Shown one piece after another: positions 39,668 to 47,866 of a stretch of DNA of 64,000 nt. Each line of letters starts with the position of its first letter. Position 1 is the first letter of the stretch. The position numbers were made by a program, and so were the translations under genes. Origin of the DNA: Thermoplasmata archaeon (GTDB lineage: Archaea > Thermoplasmatota > Thermoplasmata > Lutacidiplasmatales > UBA184); the NCBI GenBank assembly GCA_021819135.1, contig JAKASE010000003.1, positions 1 through 64,000 on the forward strand. The letters are read 5' to 3'. The notes beneath the pieces are model-generated. The model made no database searches and had not been told where the DNA came from. It saw only the letters and a list, made by a program, of their open reading frames with translations.

Positions 39668-40102
39668 ATGGTGTACTTCGAGGATATGGGCTCGACGATA
39701 GACCTCTCGCTCGACGAGCTGCAGTCGTTTCTTGATTCGGACGAGCACGGCTCCGTTCACGCTGACGATGTCCGGAATTTCGAGATGGTGGAGAACGTCG
39801 TCCCGACGATCGTTGTCAACTTCGAACGGATGTTCGAGGGGCAGTGGAAGAAATCGAGAACTCGGATGACGTCATTCCGTCCGTACTGCAACTGCGTCGA
39901 GGAACTCGAAGGGGTCTTCGCCGGCTCACGGTTCGTCGTCGTCCATCGCCCCGACGGACCGAAGACCCGGGTCGACGTGTTCGGGGACATCCAATGCAAA
40001 GCGAAGAGCGGGGAGTCGCTCCGGTAGCTCTGGATTGATGTCCTCGCCAAATCCCACGACGAAGACTTGGCGGCGTTGCGGAGGTTCCGAGCCCGAACGT
40101 AG
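39668..40102 (+). pseudogene. START/SRPBCC-like protein, paralog C, interrupted by in-frame TAG
   Basis: The third family member starts MVYFEDMGSTIDLSLDELQS and carries NFERMFEGQWKKSRTRMTSF and VFAGSRFVVVHRPDGPKTRV. TAG at 40025-40027 ends the frame after GESLR. Without any frame change the sequence continues LWIDVLAKSHDEDLAALRRF and a TAG at 40100-40102, which aligns with the C-terminal helix of paralog A. So one amber codon truncates an otherwise colinear gene. It is either a fresh nonsense mutation, a shortened functional protein of 119 residues, or readthrough. Readthrough via pyrrolysine has no support elsewhere in the window. Confidence 0.65.
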
Positions 40103-40217
40103 GGGTCCGCCCGAGAGGCCGGGGCCGTGGTGATCCCTGGCTGTACGGTCGACAACGACAATTGCCGACGTAACAATGTTGAAAAACGCGAAGCCGCTGC
40201 GCTCCCGAGGGGACGAC

Positions 40218-40712
40218 ATGTCGGTCACCGACAACCTGCTGAAGAACAACGAGTCGTATGCCCAGAAGTTCAACAAGGGAGCGCTTCCGATGCCACCCGG
40301 GAAGAAGGTCGCGATCCTGGCGTGCATGGATGCGCGGCTGAATCCCTACGGGATGCTGGGGCTCGCCGAAGGGGATGCTCACGTGATCCGGAACGCCGGT
40401 GGGGTGGCCACGGATGACGCGATCCGTTCTCTCGTGATCTCCCAACGACTGTTGGGCACCCAGGAGATCGTGCTCGTGCATCATACCGACTGCGGCATGC
40501 TCACCTTCAAGGACGATGAGGTGAAGAAGCAGATCGAAGCGGAAACCGGGATCCGGCCGTCCTTCGCCCTGGAAGCCTTCCCCGATTCCGACAAGGATGT
40601 GCGCCAGTCGATGGCGCGGATCAAGGCCAGTCCGTTCATCCCGCACAAGGACCACGTGCGAGGCTTCGTCTACGACGTGAAGACCGGGCGGCTCCGAGAG
40701 GTCAAACCGTAA
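40218..40712 (+). CDS. Beta-class carbonic anhydrase
   Basis: A 164-residue enzyme that interconverts CO2 and bicarbonate using a zinc bound by Cys-His-Cys: ILACMDARLNPYGMLGL supplies the first Cys plus the Asp-Arg dyad, and VLVHHTDCGMLTF supplies His and Cys. The C-terminal FIPHKDHVRGFVYDVKTGRL is typical of the short (~165-residue) plant/archaeal-type subfamily. ATG 40218 fits the family start; earlier ATG 40176 adds an unrelated leader. Confidence 0.93.
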   Translation: MSVTDNLLKNNESYAQKFNKGALPMPPGKKVAILACMDARLNPYGMLGLAEGDAHVIRNAGGVATDDAIRSLVISQRLLGTQEIVLVHHTDCGMLTFKDDEVKKQIEAETGIRPSFALEAFPDSDKDVRQSMARIKASPFIPHKDHVRGFVYDVKTGRLREVKP

Positions 40713-41053
40713 TCTCGAGCCATAGGATCGGCCCGGCCGGTGGGGGGGATCGCTGGAAGGGGCGCCGGCTTGTTGACTCCGTCCTCGCGATCGGTCGCCG
40801 AGCCCGCGGTTCTGCCGGGACCGGCAAGACCACCGTCCCTCTCCCGTTCCGGAGCGCCTTTCCGGCTCCTCGTTGCCGCCGACCGTGCGGTCGTCACAGA
40901 ATGCGACGACCCGTTTCGGTTCCGGGAACTCGCGGGGCCGAGGCAAGGACCGGGCCGGCGTCTCCGTAGGGGGGAGTGAGGAGCGAGCCAACCCGTGCTT
41001 TCCACGATGAGATCCGTCTTTCCGGTCGCGTCGACTCGATGGGTCCTCCGCGG
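40713..41053. other. Intergenic region without a recognisable gene
   Basis: GC-rich spacer between convergent genes; nothing supported was found. Confidence 0.45.
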
Positions 41054-41509
41054 TCAGTGGGGGCGGGGGGCCGGTGGGAGCTCTCCCGGGGCGGTCTCCT
41101 TCTCGAAGTCCCGGTCCTCCCACATGTCGAAGGCGATCGCGACAGCACTGGCCTGCGTGATGATCGCGAGCCCCACCATGAGCTCGAGGAGGAAGAGAAG
41201 GGAGTCCGGGGTCGCGCCTAGGATCGTCCATGTCGCCGCCCAGTGGAAGGTCGCTTGAAGGGCCCGGAGCGCCGCCAAGACCGCGAGAAAGACCGCGAGG
41301 CCGTAGGAGGCGCTCGCGGTCCGCTTCACGCGGCCGGGGACCCGGGTCTCCCGCAGGTGCACGAAGTCGCTCCGGGCCAAGGCCGCCACGGCGATGACCG
41401 CGAGGAGCGCGATCCACGGCACGGCCCACGGAGGGTTCGGCCAGGCCAGCACGACGATTGTGACGAAGGCGAGCCAGATCATCCCGTAGAGCGCACCCCA
41501 GAGCTTCAT
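41054..41509 (-). CDS. Small four-TM membrane protein of unknown function
   Basis: A 151-residue protein with about four hydrophobic helices: ALYGMIWLAFVTIVVLAW, VPWIALLAVIAVAALA, ASYGLAVFLAVLAALRAL and LLFLLELMVGLAIITQASAV. A short charged C-terminal tail is cytoplasmic or extracellular. No family is recognised. ATG 41509 is chosen because the upstream extension (from 41563) is Pro/Gly-rich and lacks membrane character. Confidence 0.65.
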   Translation of the reverse strand: MKLWGALYGMIWLAFVTIVVLAWPNPPWAVPWIALLAVIAVAALARSDFVHLRETRVPGRVKRTASASYGLAVFLAVLAALRALQATFHWAATWTILGATPDSLLFLLELMVGLAIITQASAVAIAFDMWEDRDFEKETAPGELPPAPRPH

Positions 41510-41639
41510 CGGCGTCCCCGCGCCCCCGAGGGGGGTGACCCGCGTATCGGGCACGGGGGGCAACTACCCTCGGTCAACCGGGCTCCACGGTCGGCCCGTC
41601 GGTGGCGAGGCACGCCCCGTCACCCGGGGGTTCCTCAGG

Positions 41640-41746
41640 TCCCGGCTGCCTGACTCGAACAGGCGACCTGAGGATGTCCACGGGGGCCGCCGGTGGCCCG
41701 GCAGTCTCGCCTACAGTCCCCCGCTCTACCACTGAGCTAAGCCGGG
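41640..41746 (-). tRNA. tRNA-Tyr (GTA), 35-nt intron
   Basis: Acceptor CCCGGCT/AGCCGGG, D arm GCTCAGTGGTAGAGC, anticodon stem GGGGA/TCCTC with loop CTGTAG plus A, and T arm GCCTG-TTCGAGT-CAGGC. Removing 35 nt (41676-41710) between positions 37 and 38 completes the fold, the canonical archaeal intron position. Confidence 0.93.
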
Positions 41747-41809
41747 ACGACGGTCGGAGCGGCGAACGGACTATAAAACATGCGATGGGTTCGCGCCGTA
41801 CCCCCGATG

Positions 41810-42334
41810 CGGATATTCGAGGTCCGGCGGCACAGTCACCGCGACCCGCTCAGCGAGCACCTGAGCGAGGAAGGGGTCGCGCTCGCCCGGCGCGTCGCCC
41901 CCGCCCTGGGGCCCATCGATCGCGTGGTCTCCTCGAGGAAGGTCCGGGCGATCGAGACCGTCGAGGCGCTGGGGCTCTCGCCGGACGCGATCCGGGAGGC
42001 GCTCACGCGTCTCCCCGACGAGGTCGAGGCCCGGGTCGACGAGGCGGCTCCCCGCTCGTTCCCCGACTATCTACGGATGGTGGAGTCGAGCGATCTCGTG
42101 GGGCCGTACGCCCAGCGACTCGCCACGCAATGGCGGGAGGAGCTCGACGCCTTGCCCGACCCGGGTCATCTCCTCGCGGTCTCCCATGGGCACCTGATCG
42201 AGCTCGGGGTCGCCGCGGCGCTGCCCGCGGTCGCTCGCTCGGGCGGTCGGCCGCTCGCCCCCCTCGAGGGGGTCCGGCTCGTCGACGACGGGGAACGGTG
42301 GGTCCGCGGCGAGATCCTCCGGATCGTCCGCTGA
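41810..42334 (+). CDS. Histidine phosphatase superfamily protein with atypical R-H motif
   Basis: A 174-residue protein of the phosphoglycerate-mutase-like fold: MRIFEVRRHSHRDP replaces the usual LxRHGE/Q, keeping R-H but with Ser in place of Gly; the second His lies in LLAVSHGHLIEL. The intermediate VVSSRKVRAIETVEALG matches the helix bearing the phosphate-binding Arg. It probably removes phosphate from a small molecule or protein. Box A CTATAAAAC at 41771-41779 lies 31-39 nt upstream of ATG 41810. Confidence 0.78.
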   Translation, partial: RIFEVRRHSHRDPLSEHLSEEGVALARRVAPALGPIDRVVSSRKVRAIETVEALGLSPDAIREALTRLPDEVEARVDEAAPRSFPDYLRMVESSDLVGPYAQRLATQWREELDALPDPGHLLAVSHGHLIELGVAAALPAVARSGGRPLAPLEGVRLVDDGERWVRGEILRIVR

Positions 42335-42341
42335 CGGCAGG

Positions 42342-42971
42342 TCAGCGGAGCGCGTCCCGGATCCGCTTCGCGACCGCCTCCGGGGTCCCGCTCCCGTTGA
42401 CCGGGGCGAGGAGCTTTCGCTGGCGGTAGAAGTCGAGCAACGGGGCCGTCTGCTTCGCATAGACCCGGAGACGTTCGGCCACGGCCTCCGGCCGGTCGTC
42501 CGGCCGCTGGAGGAGCGCGGTCCCGTCGCGATCGCACTTGCCCGCGGCCTTCGGAGGCTGGAACGTGAGGTGGTAGGTCGCCTGGCACTTCGGACAGGTC
42601 CGTCGCTCGGAGAGGCGCCGGACGAGCTCCTCCGGCTCGACCTCGAAGGAGATGACGCGGTCGATCGGGGTGAGGCGTTCGAGGGTCTCGGCCTGGGCGA
42701 GATTGCGCGGGAACCCGTCGAAGAGGAACCCCGACCGCGTGTCGGGTCGGGCGAGGCGCTCCCCCACGATCTTGAAGATGAGCTCGTCCGGCACGAGCTT
42801 ACCGGCCCGCATGTAGCCGTCCGCCTCCTGGCCGAGCGGCGAGCCCGAGGCGACGGCCGCTCTCAGGATGTCGCCGGTCGAGAGATGAGGGATGCCGAGC
42901 TCGCGGGCGACGCCCGCGGCCTGGGTGCCCTTTCCGGCTCCGGGGGGCCCGAGAAAGACGATCCGCTTCAC
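42342..42971 (-). CDS. adk: Adenylate kinase (long, zinc-LID type)
   Basis: A 209-residue enzyme catalysing ATP + AMP = 2 ADP. P-loop VFLGPPGAGKGTQAAGVA at the N terminus, AMP-binding HLSTGDILR, FLFDGFPRNLAQAETLE, and the LID with CPKCQATYHLTF and CDRDGTALLQRPDDRPE, giving a Cys3-Asp zinc site. This is the bacterial-type monomeric kinase rather than the trimeric archaeal AdkA. The start is GTG 42971, with CCAAATAGC on the minus strand about 20-30 nt upstream as box A. Confidence 0.95.
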   Translation of the reverse strand: MKRIVFLGPPGAGKGTQAAGVARELGIPHLSTGDILRAAVASGSPLGQEADGYMRAGKLVPDELIFKIVGERLARPDTRSGFLFDGFPRNLAQAETLERLTPIDRVISFEVEPEELVRRLSERRTCPKCQATYHLTFQPPKAAGKCDRDGTALLQRPDDRPEAVAERLRVYAKQTAPLLDFYRQRKLLAPVNGSGTPEAVAKRIRDALR

Positions 42972-43026
42972 GGACGCGACAGCCGTAGAATGCTATTTGG
43001 GGTTCTCGCCGGAGGCAAAGAATCGC

Positions 43027-43737
43027 TCACTCGCCGATCCGGCTGCCTCGGAAGGGAGATCCCTCGATCGCCCCCCGAAGGTCGGCGAGGCTCCGGCCGT
43101 CGACGACGTATAGCGGCAGGTGGGCGCGCGCGAGCAGCTCCGCCCCGAACCGGTCGAAGACGAAGTGCTGCCCGGCCTCCGTCGAGGTCGCGGCGGCGAT
43201 CATGGCCCGGAACTCCGTCCAGGAGAGCGAGTCGAGCCGGCGCGCTCCGGAGGACGCGTGGGGGTCCCGGTCGTAGACCCCGTCCACGTCCGTCGCGTTG
43301 ACGAGCCGGGCGGCCCGGAGGCGGACCGCGGCCATCGCGGCGACGCCGTCGGTCGTGTGCCCGGGCTCGGTGCCTCCCATCACGACCGGGGAGGCATGCC
43401 GCGACTCGTGAACCGCCTCCGCGACCGTCCCCGGGATGCGGGACGGGCAGGGGTGGCCGATTCGGGCCGCCAGGAGCCGGGCGTGGAGCCGGGTGACATC
43501 GATCCCGATCTCGTCGAGCTCGACCTCGGTGAGGCCGAGCTCGCGGCCGAGGTGGATGTAGGTACGGGCCGTGCGTCCTCCGCCGGCAGTGACGATCAAC
43601 GGACGGGTACGTCCGGCCTCCCGCAGGAGGTCGGCGAGCTCCTCGAGGTAGCGCCGGTCCGAGTCGTCCCGGAACAGGACCGAGCCGCCCATCGACACCA
43701 CGACCGGCCGGGGGTCCCGCGAGGCCCGTGTCGGCAT
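43027..43737 (-). CDS. pyrH: UMP kinase, archaeal type
   Basis: A 236-residue amino-acid-kinase-fold enzyme phosphorylating UMP to UDP: VVVSMGGSVLFRD (N-terminal nucleotide loop), LIVTAGGGRTARTYIHLGRE, VVMGGTEPGHTTDGVAAMAA, ARLVNATDVDGVYDRDP, and FDRFGAELLARAHLPLYVVD. ATG 43737 gives the usual length. It lies just downstream of adk on the same strand's opposite side of 43.0 kb and is divergent from rpiA. Confidence 0.9.
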   Translation of the reverse strand: MPTRASRDPRPVVVSMGGSVLFRDDSDRRYLEELADLLREAGRTRPLIVTAGGGRTARTYIHLGRELGLTEVELDEIGIDVTRLHARLLAARIGHPCPSRIPGTVAEAVHESRHASPVVMGGTEPGHTTDGVAAMAAVRLRAARLVNATDVDGVYDRDPHASSGARRLDSLSWTEFRAMIAAATSTEAGQHFVFDRFGAELLARAHLPLYVVDGRSLADLRGAIEGSPFRGSRIGE

Positions 43738-43821
43738 CACGGGGGCGAGCGCCCTCCGACCATATGGGTATCGCCGCCCCCGCTCCGCCGGGTTCAAGAG
43801 CCGACAGTCCTCCCCCGGGAC

Positions 43822-44526
43822 GTGGCGAACGACCTCGATGCGGCGAAGGCGGCCGCGGCGGAGCAGGCGGTCCGCGATCGGGTCCGCAAGGGGCAGCGGC
43901 TGGCGCTCGGCACGGGCTCGACGGCGAGCTTCGCCGTCCGCGCGATCGCGCACCGCTTCCCCGGAGCCCGCTTCGACTGCGTCGCGAGCTCCCGGGAGAC
44001 CGAGGAGCTGGCGCGGTCCCTCGGCATCCCGGTGCGGCCGCTCCGCGGCGACGATCGGTTCGACCTCATGCTCGACGGGGCGGACGAGGTCTCTCCGGCG
44101 CTCGACCTCACGAAAGGCGGCGGGGGGGCCCTCTTCCGCGAGAAGCTCCTGGCCCGGCTCTCCGACGAGCTGGTGATCCTGGTCGACGAGACGAAGCTCG
44201 TCCGGGCGCTCGGCGAGCGCCACCGGATCCCGATCGAGGTGGTCCCGTTCGCCCGACCGGTCGTCGAGGCCGCGGTCGCCCGACGGGGGTACCGGCCGAG
44301 CGTCCGTCCGGGTCCGGGGGGGCGACCGTACCGAACCGACAACGGCAACGAGGTCCTCGACCTGGCCCCGAAGGTCCCGCTCACCGACCCGGGGGCCGAG
44401 GAGCGGGCGCTGCGGGAGATCTCGGGGGTGGTCGAGACCGGCCTCTTCATCGGTCTTGCCCAGCGCGTGCTCGTCGGGCACGCCGACGGCCGGGTCGAGG
44501 AACGCCTCCGGCCCGCTCCGGGGTGA
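43822..44526 (+). CDS. rpiA: Ribose-5-phosphate isomerase A
   Basis: A 234-residue enzyme interconverting ribose 5-phosphate and ribulose 5-phosphate. Motifs: LALGTGSTASFAVRAIAHRF (phosphate loop), FDLMLDGADEVSPALDLTKG with GGGGALFREKL (catalytic Asp, Lys and Glu), LVILVDETKLVRALG, and TDNGNEVLDLAPKVPLTDPG. The GTG start at 43822 matches the family N terminus (AAKAAAAEQAV). With transketolase and transaldolase in this window it supplies the non-oxidative pentose phosphate route. Confidence 0.93.
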   Translation: MANDLDAAKAAAAEQAVRDRVRKGQRLALGTGSTASFAVRAIAHRFPGARFDCVASSRETEELARSLGIPVRPLRGDDRFDLMLDGADEVSPALDLTKGGGGALFREKLLARLSDELVILVDETKLVRALGERHRIPIEVVPFARPVVEAAVARRGYRPSVRPGPGGRPYRTDNGNEVLDLAPKVPLTDPGAEERALREISGVVETGLFIGLAQRVLVGHADGRVEERLRPAPG

Positions 44527-44603
44527 TCCCGTCCTCCGGCCGGTCGCCGGAGTTATCCCCACCGGCGGGTGAGGGGCCCCGCCCACCGGGGGATTACGGG
44601 ACC

Positions 44604-45386
44604 ATGCAGGGGAACTTCATCCGGACCCACGTCGAGGACCACGTCGGGACCATCGAGATCGGGAAGCCGAAGGCGAACACCTACGACCTCGCGATGATGC
44701 GCGAGCTCGACCAGGCGGTCGAGGAGCTTCGCTTCGACGACCAGACCCGCGTGATCGTGCTCGGGAGCGCGGTCCCCGGCTTCTTCAGCGCCGGCGCCGA
44801 CATCGAGATGCTGAAGAAGAGCGAACCGGACTTCAAGGCGATGTTCTGTCTCCACTGCCAGGAGACCCTCGACAAGTTCGCGAAGACCCCGAAGATCGTG
44901 ATCGCCGCCATCAACGGGCACTGCGTCGGGGGCGGGCTCGAGATCGCCCTCGCCTGCGATCTCCGCATGATGGCGAAGGACTCCGGTCGGATCGGCCTTC
45001 CCGAGGTGACGCTCGGCGTCCTCCCCGGTACCGGGGGGACGCAGCGTCTCCCGAGGCTCATCGGCGCCTCCCGCGCGCTCGACCTCATGGTCACCGGCTC
45101 GCTCCTCACCCCGGACGAGGCGCTCGCGGTCGGCCTCGTCAACCGGGTCTTCCCGAAGGAGACGTTCGCGAAGGACGTCCAGGGGTACGCCAGCGCCCTC
45201 GCGCACGGCCCGTCGCGCGCGGTGAGCCTCATCAAGCGCTCCGTGATCGAGGGGATCGAGATGCCGCTCACCGCGGGGCTCGCCCTCGAGCGGGAGCTCC
45301 AGAACCGCCTGTTCGTCACCGAGGACGCGAAAGAGGGACTGAGCGCGTTCGTCGAAAAGCGAAAGCCCACCTTTAAGGGAAGGTAG
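44604..45386 (+). CDS. Enoyl-CoA hydratase/isomerase
   Basis: A 260-residue crotonase-fold enzyme: FFSAGADIEMLKKSEPDFKA forms the CoA and oxyanion-hole region, and INGHCVGGGLEIALACDLRM and IGLPEVTLGVLPGTGGTQRL contain the two catalytic-position Glu. It hydrates trans-2-enoyl-CoA or isomerises the double bond in fatty-acid or aromatic-acid breakdown. The PaaA-like diiron oxygenase gene follows 26 nt later, suggesting a shared role in CoA-thioester catabolism. Confidence 0.9.
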   Translation: MQGNFIRTHVEDHVGTIEIGKPKANTYDLAMMRELDQAVEELRFDDQTRVIVLGSAVPGFFSAGADIEMLKKSEPDFKAMFCLHCQETLDKFAKTPKIVIAAINGHCVGGGLEIALACDLRMMAKDSGRIGLPEVTLGVLPGTGGTQRLPRLIGASRALDLMVTGSLLTPDEALAVGLVNRVFPKETFAKDVQGYASALAHGPSRAVSLIKRSVIEGIEMPLTAGLALERELQNRLFVTEDAKEGLSAFVEKRKPTFKGR

Positions 45387-45412
45387 CCCCTGAGAACCGT
45401 CGGAAGGACGCG

Positions 45413-46246
45413 ATGTCTCCTCCCCCTCCCGAGCCCCCATCGTCGGCCCCGACCGGAAAGAGCCTCAAGGACGGCGGGACGATCGAGCCGGTGCGCGAGA
45501 TCCTCTGGGGGACCTCCGCCGGGGCCCGGAAGTACGAGACGGCGGAAGAGCTGCCCGGCGACATGCGCAAGCTGGTCGTCCGGCTGATGGTCGTCCAGGC
45601 CGACACCGAGTTCGCCTCGATCCAGCAGCACCGCCCCTGGCTCGACCGCGCGCCGACCCTCGAGGACCGGTGGATCGAGTCGCGGATCGTCGCCGACGAG
45701 GCCCGCCACGGCCTCCAGGCGTGCCGGATCCTCCGCGACTTCGGCGAGGAGGGCCAGCGGTACATCGACGAGCTGCTCGCGAAGCGCGAAGGGCAGCACA
45801 AGCTCGACGCGTTCAACATGACGTTCGACCGGTGGAGCGACGTCGGCGCCTTCACCTGCTTCGTCGACCGCGTCGGGGTCTACCAGCTCCGCGCCTTCCA
45901 GGAGTGCTCGTATGGGCCGCTCGCCCGCGCGATGCCGCTCATGCTCAGCGAGGAGCAGCTGCACCTCAACTTCGGTCTCAGCGTCCTCCGCCGCATGGTC
46001 CAGGACGGCCCGAAATACTCCGGCTCGAAGGAGGAGGCCGAGGCCGCGGTGCGCAAGTGGTACCCCCGGGCGCTCGACATGTTCGGCCACTCCCACTCCG
46101 ACACGAGCCGCCGGGCGATCGAGTACGGCCTCAAGCGGTGGACGAACGAGGAGGCCCGCGCCCGCTACATCCAGGAGGTCGAGGGTCTGATGCACCCCCT
46201 GGGTCTCGCCCTGCCGCCGGAGGACTTCGACCGGCACGTGCTCTAG
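45413..46246 (+). CDS. PaaA/BoxB-like diiron oxygenase subunit
   Basis: A 277-residue ferritin-fold protein with paired metal motifs: QADTEFASIQQHRPW (Glu and His), IVADEARHGLQACR (ExxH), then MLSEEQLHLNFGLSVL (second ExxH), and helix SHSDTSRRAIEYGLKRW. This matches the catalytic subunit of phenylacetyl-CoA epoxidase or benzoyl-CoA epoxidase, which insert oxygen into a CoA-bound ring. None of the other multicomponent Paa genes (reductase, structural subunit) is adjacent. Box A CCTTTAAGG lies at about 45371-45379. The substrate is unknown. Confidence 0.78.
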   Translation: MSPPPPEPPSSAPTGKSLKDGGTIEPVREILWGTSAGARKYETAEELPGDMRKLVVRLMVVQADTEFASIQQHRPWLDRAPTLEDRWIESRIVADEARHGLQACRILRDFGEEGQRYIDELLAKREGQHKLDAFNMTFDRWSDVGAFTCFVDRVGVYQLRAFQECSYGPLARAMPLMLSEEQLHLNFGLSVLRRMVQDGPKYSGSKEEAEAAVRKWYPRALDMFGHSHSDTSRRAIEYGLKRWTNEEARARYIQEVEGLMHPLGLALPPEDFDRHVL

Positions 46247-46307
46247 TCCCCGTTCCTGCGCCGCCCCCCTTTGGGGCCCCGGGACAACCGCGAGGCGTGC
46301 CCGGACG

Positions 46308-47318
46308 CTAGGGGCGAACGAGCCGTCCGCCCGCTCCCGGCCGGATCGCCCGGGTCTCGAGGACCCCCGGCAGGTGGGCGAGACGGGCCCGGACCTTCGG
46401 GAGGGACCGCTCGAGCGTGAAGACGTGGACGTGCGCCCCGGCATCGTGGGTGTACGCCGCGATCGGCCTCCCCGCCTCCCGGTTGAGCGCGCGGACCTCG
46501 CCGAGGATGGCCCGGGAGGTCACGGTGAGGTAGTCGAGGCTCGGCCGGGTCGTCTCGCAGGCCTCGCGGAAGCTGTCACACTCCTCCATGATCGGCGGGA
46601 ACAGTCGGCCGGCGTCCCGGTCCGCGAGGGCCCGTCGGATCCGCGCGAAGCGCCGGGGGAGCTCCGCTAGGCGACGGCGGAACATCGGGCTCGTGCGGAC
46701 CGTCGATTGCATCGCCTCCATGCTCCGCACCGTCTTCACCGGGGCGCGTTCGACGATCACGACCAGGTCGACGAGCGCCGGCCAGTGGTCCGGCCCGAAC
46801 AGCGGCCGCGCGTAGCAGTCCCGCCCGTCCGCCCGGCGTCCGGCGCGCCACTCGACGAACCCCCCGAACACCGAGCGCGAGGCGCTTCCCGAGCCGAACC
46901 GGGCGAGCTGGGAGAGGGCCCGAGGCGTCAGGGACAGGCCGGCGGCGTTCGACGCCGCCCCCGCGAGGGCGGCGAAGCCGCTTGCGCTCGAGGCGAGCCC
47001 GCTCGCCGTGGGGAAGTTGTTCTCCGACCGCACCTCCGCCCGATCCGGTCGACCGGCGAGCGCCCGGACCCGGTCGAGGAGGCCGACCACGTCCTCCCGG
47101 GGTCCCGGGTCGGCGGGCCGTCCGTTGAGCACGACCGAGTCCTCATCGAGCGCCGGGTCGAACCGCACGGTTGTCCGCGAGCGGAACCGCGCGAGCGTGA
47201 CGGAGAGGGAGGAGTTGGTGGGGAGGACGCGCTCGGGGTCGCGGAGGCCCCAGTACTTCACGAGCGCGATGTTCGGGGCGGCCTCATAGGTCGCCGCACG
47301 GACTCTCGAAGACGCCAT
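46308..47318 (-). CDS. mvaD: Mevalonate-pathway decarboxylase (MvaD family)
   Basis: A 336-residue GHMP-fold enzyme: ALVKYWGLRDPERVLPTNSS at the N terminus, FPTASGLASSASGFAALAGA phosphate loop, GSGSASRSVFGGFVEW, and AAYTHDAGAHVHVF with the catalytic-position Asp. The family removes CO2 from a (di)phosphomevalonate in isopentenyl-PP synthesis. Thermoplasmata use modified routes with mevalonate-3-kinase or 3,5-bisphosphate decarboxylase paralogs, so the exact substrate is unresolved. The start ATG lies near TACTTATCC, a possible shared promoter with the divergent thioesterase. Confidence 0.85.
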   Translation of the reverse strand: MASSRVRAATYEAAPNIALVKYWGLRDPERVLPTNSSLSVTLARFRSRTTVRFDPALDEDSVVLNGRPADPGPREDVVGLLDRVRALAGRPDRAEVRSENNFPTASGLASSASGFAALAGAASNAAGLSLTPRALSQLARFGSGSASRSVFGGFVEWRAGRRADGRDCYARPLFGPDHWPALVDLVVIVERAPVKTVRSMEAMQSTVRTSPMFRRRLAELPRRFARIRRALADRDAGRLFPPIMEECDSFREACETTRPSLDYLTVTSRAILGEVRALNREAGRPIAAYTHDAGAHVHVFTLERSLPKVRARLAHLPGVLETRAIRPGAGGRLVRP

Positions 47319-47377
47319 CCGGACCGACCGGGCCGGAGCGGGGGAGTACTTATCCGCGCCGACCCCTCCGCGGGCCG

Positions 47378-47866
47378 GTGGCGCGTCTCCCCCCTGACGG
47401 CGAGCCGCATCCGATCCGACCGCTCCCGGACCTGTGGCACGCCGCCCGCCGCACCGGATTCCATACCGCGGTCGGGTTCCACATCGATCCGAAGCGCAGC
47501 GGCCGGGGGGTCTGCACGGTCACCGGGGTCGTGGAGCCGAAGCATCTCAACATCAACGGGGTCGTGCATGGGGGCGTCTACGCGACGATCCTCGACACCG
47601 CGATGGGGGCGGCCGTCGTCTCGCTCCTGCGGGAGAACGAGACGACCGCGACCACGTCGCTCTACGTCGAGTTCCTCCGCTCGGCCCGCCAGGGCGACAC
47701 GCTGACGGCCCGGGGCGAGGTCCTGCGGCGGGGACACCATATCGCGTTCGCCGAGGGGAACCTGTTCGACGCCGAGGACCGCCGGCTGAGCCAGGCCCGC
47801 GGCACGTGGTACATCTGGTCGAACGGCGACGCTCCGCCCCGCCCGAAGGCGGCGCCCCGTCCCTAA
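47378..47866 (+). CDS. PaaI-type hotdog thioesterase
   Basis: A 162-residue hotdog-fold protein: INGVVHGGVYATILDTAMGA is the catalytic loop and helix with the H-G-G and Asp, followed by TTSLYVEFLRSARQGDTL and GRRxxxAEG-like strands (RGHHIAFAEGNLFDAEDRRL). It hydrolyses acyl- or aryl-CoA thioesters. A GTG starts the frame at 47378. The last residues overlap the convergent aminopeptidase gene by 4 nt. Confidence 0.88.
   Translation: MARLPPDGEPHPIRPLPDLWHAARRTGFHTAVGFHIDPKRSGRGVCTVTGVVEPKHLNINGVVHGGVYATILDTAMGAAVVSLLRENETTATTSLYVEFLRSARQGDTLTARGEVLRRGHHIAFAEGNLFDAEDRRLSQARGTWYIWSNGDAPPRPKAAPRP

Noticed and set aside
40025-40027. Pyrrolysine at the amber codon of paralog C
   Set aside because: No pyl gene is in the window and TAG ends several other genes normally. 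Kept only as a hypothesis to test.
43120-43821. N-terminal extension of the rpiA frame
   Set aside because: It lies antisense to UMP kinase and has no homology; the family starts at GTG 43822.
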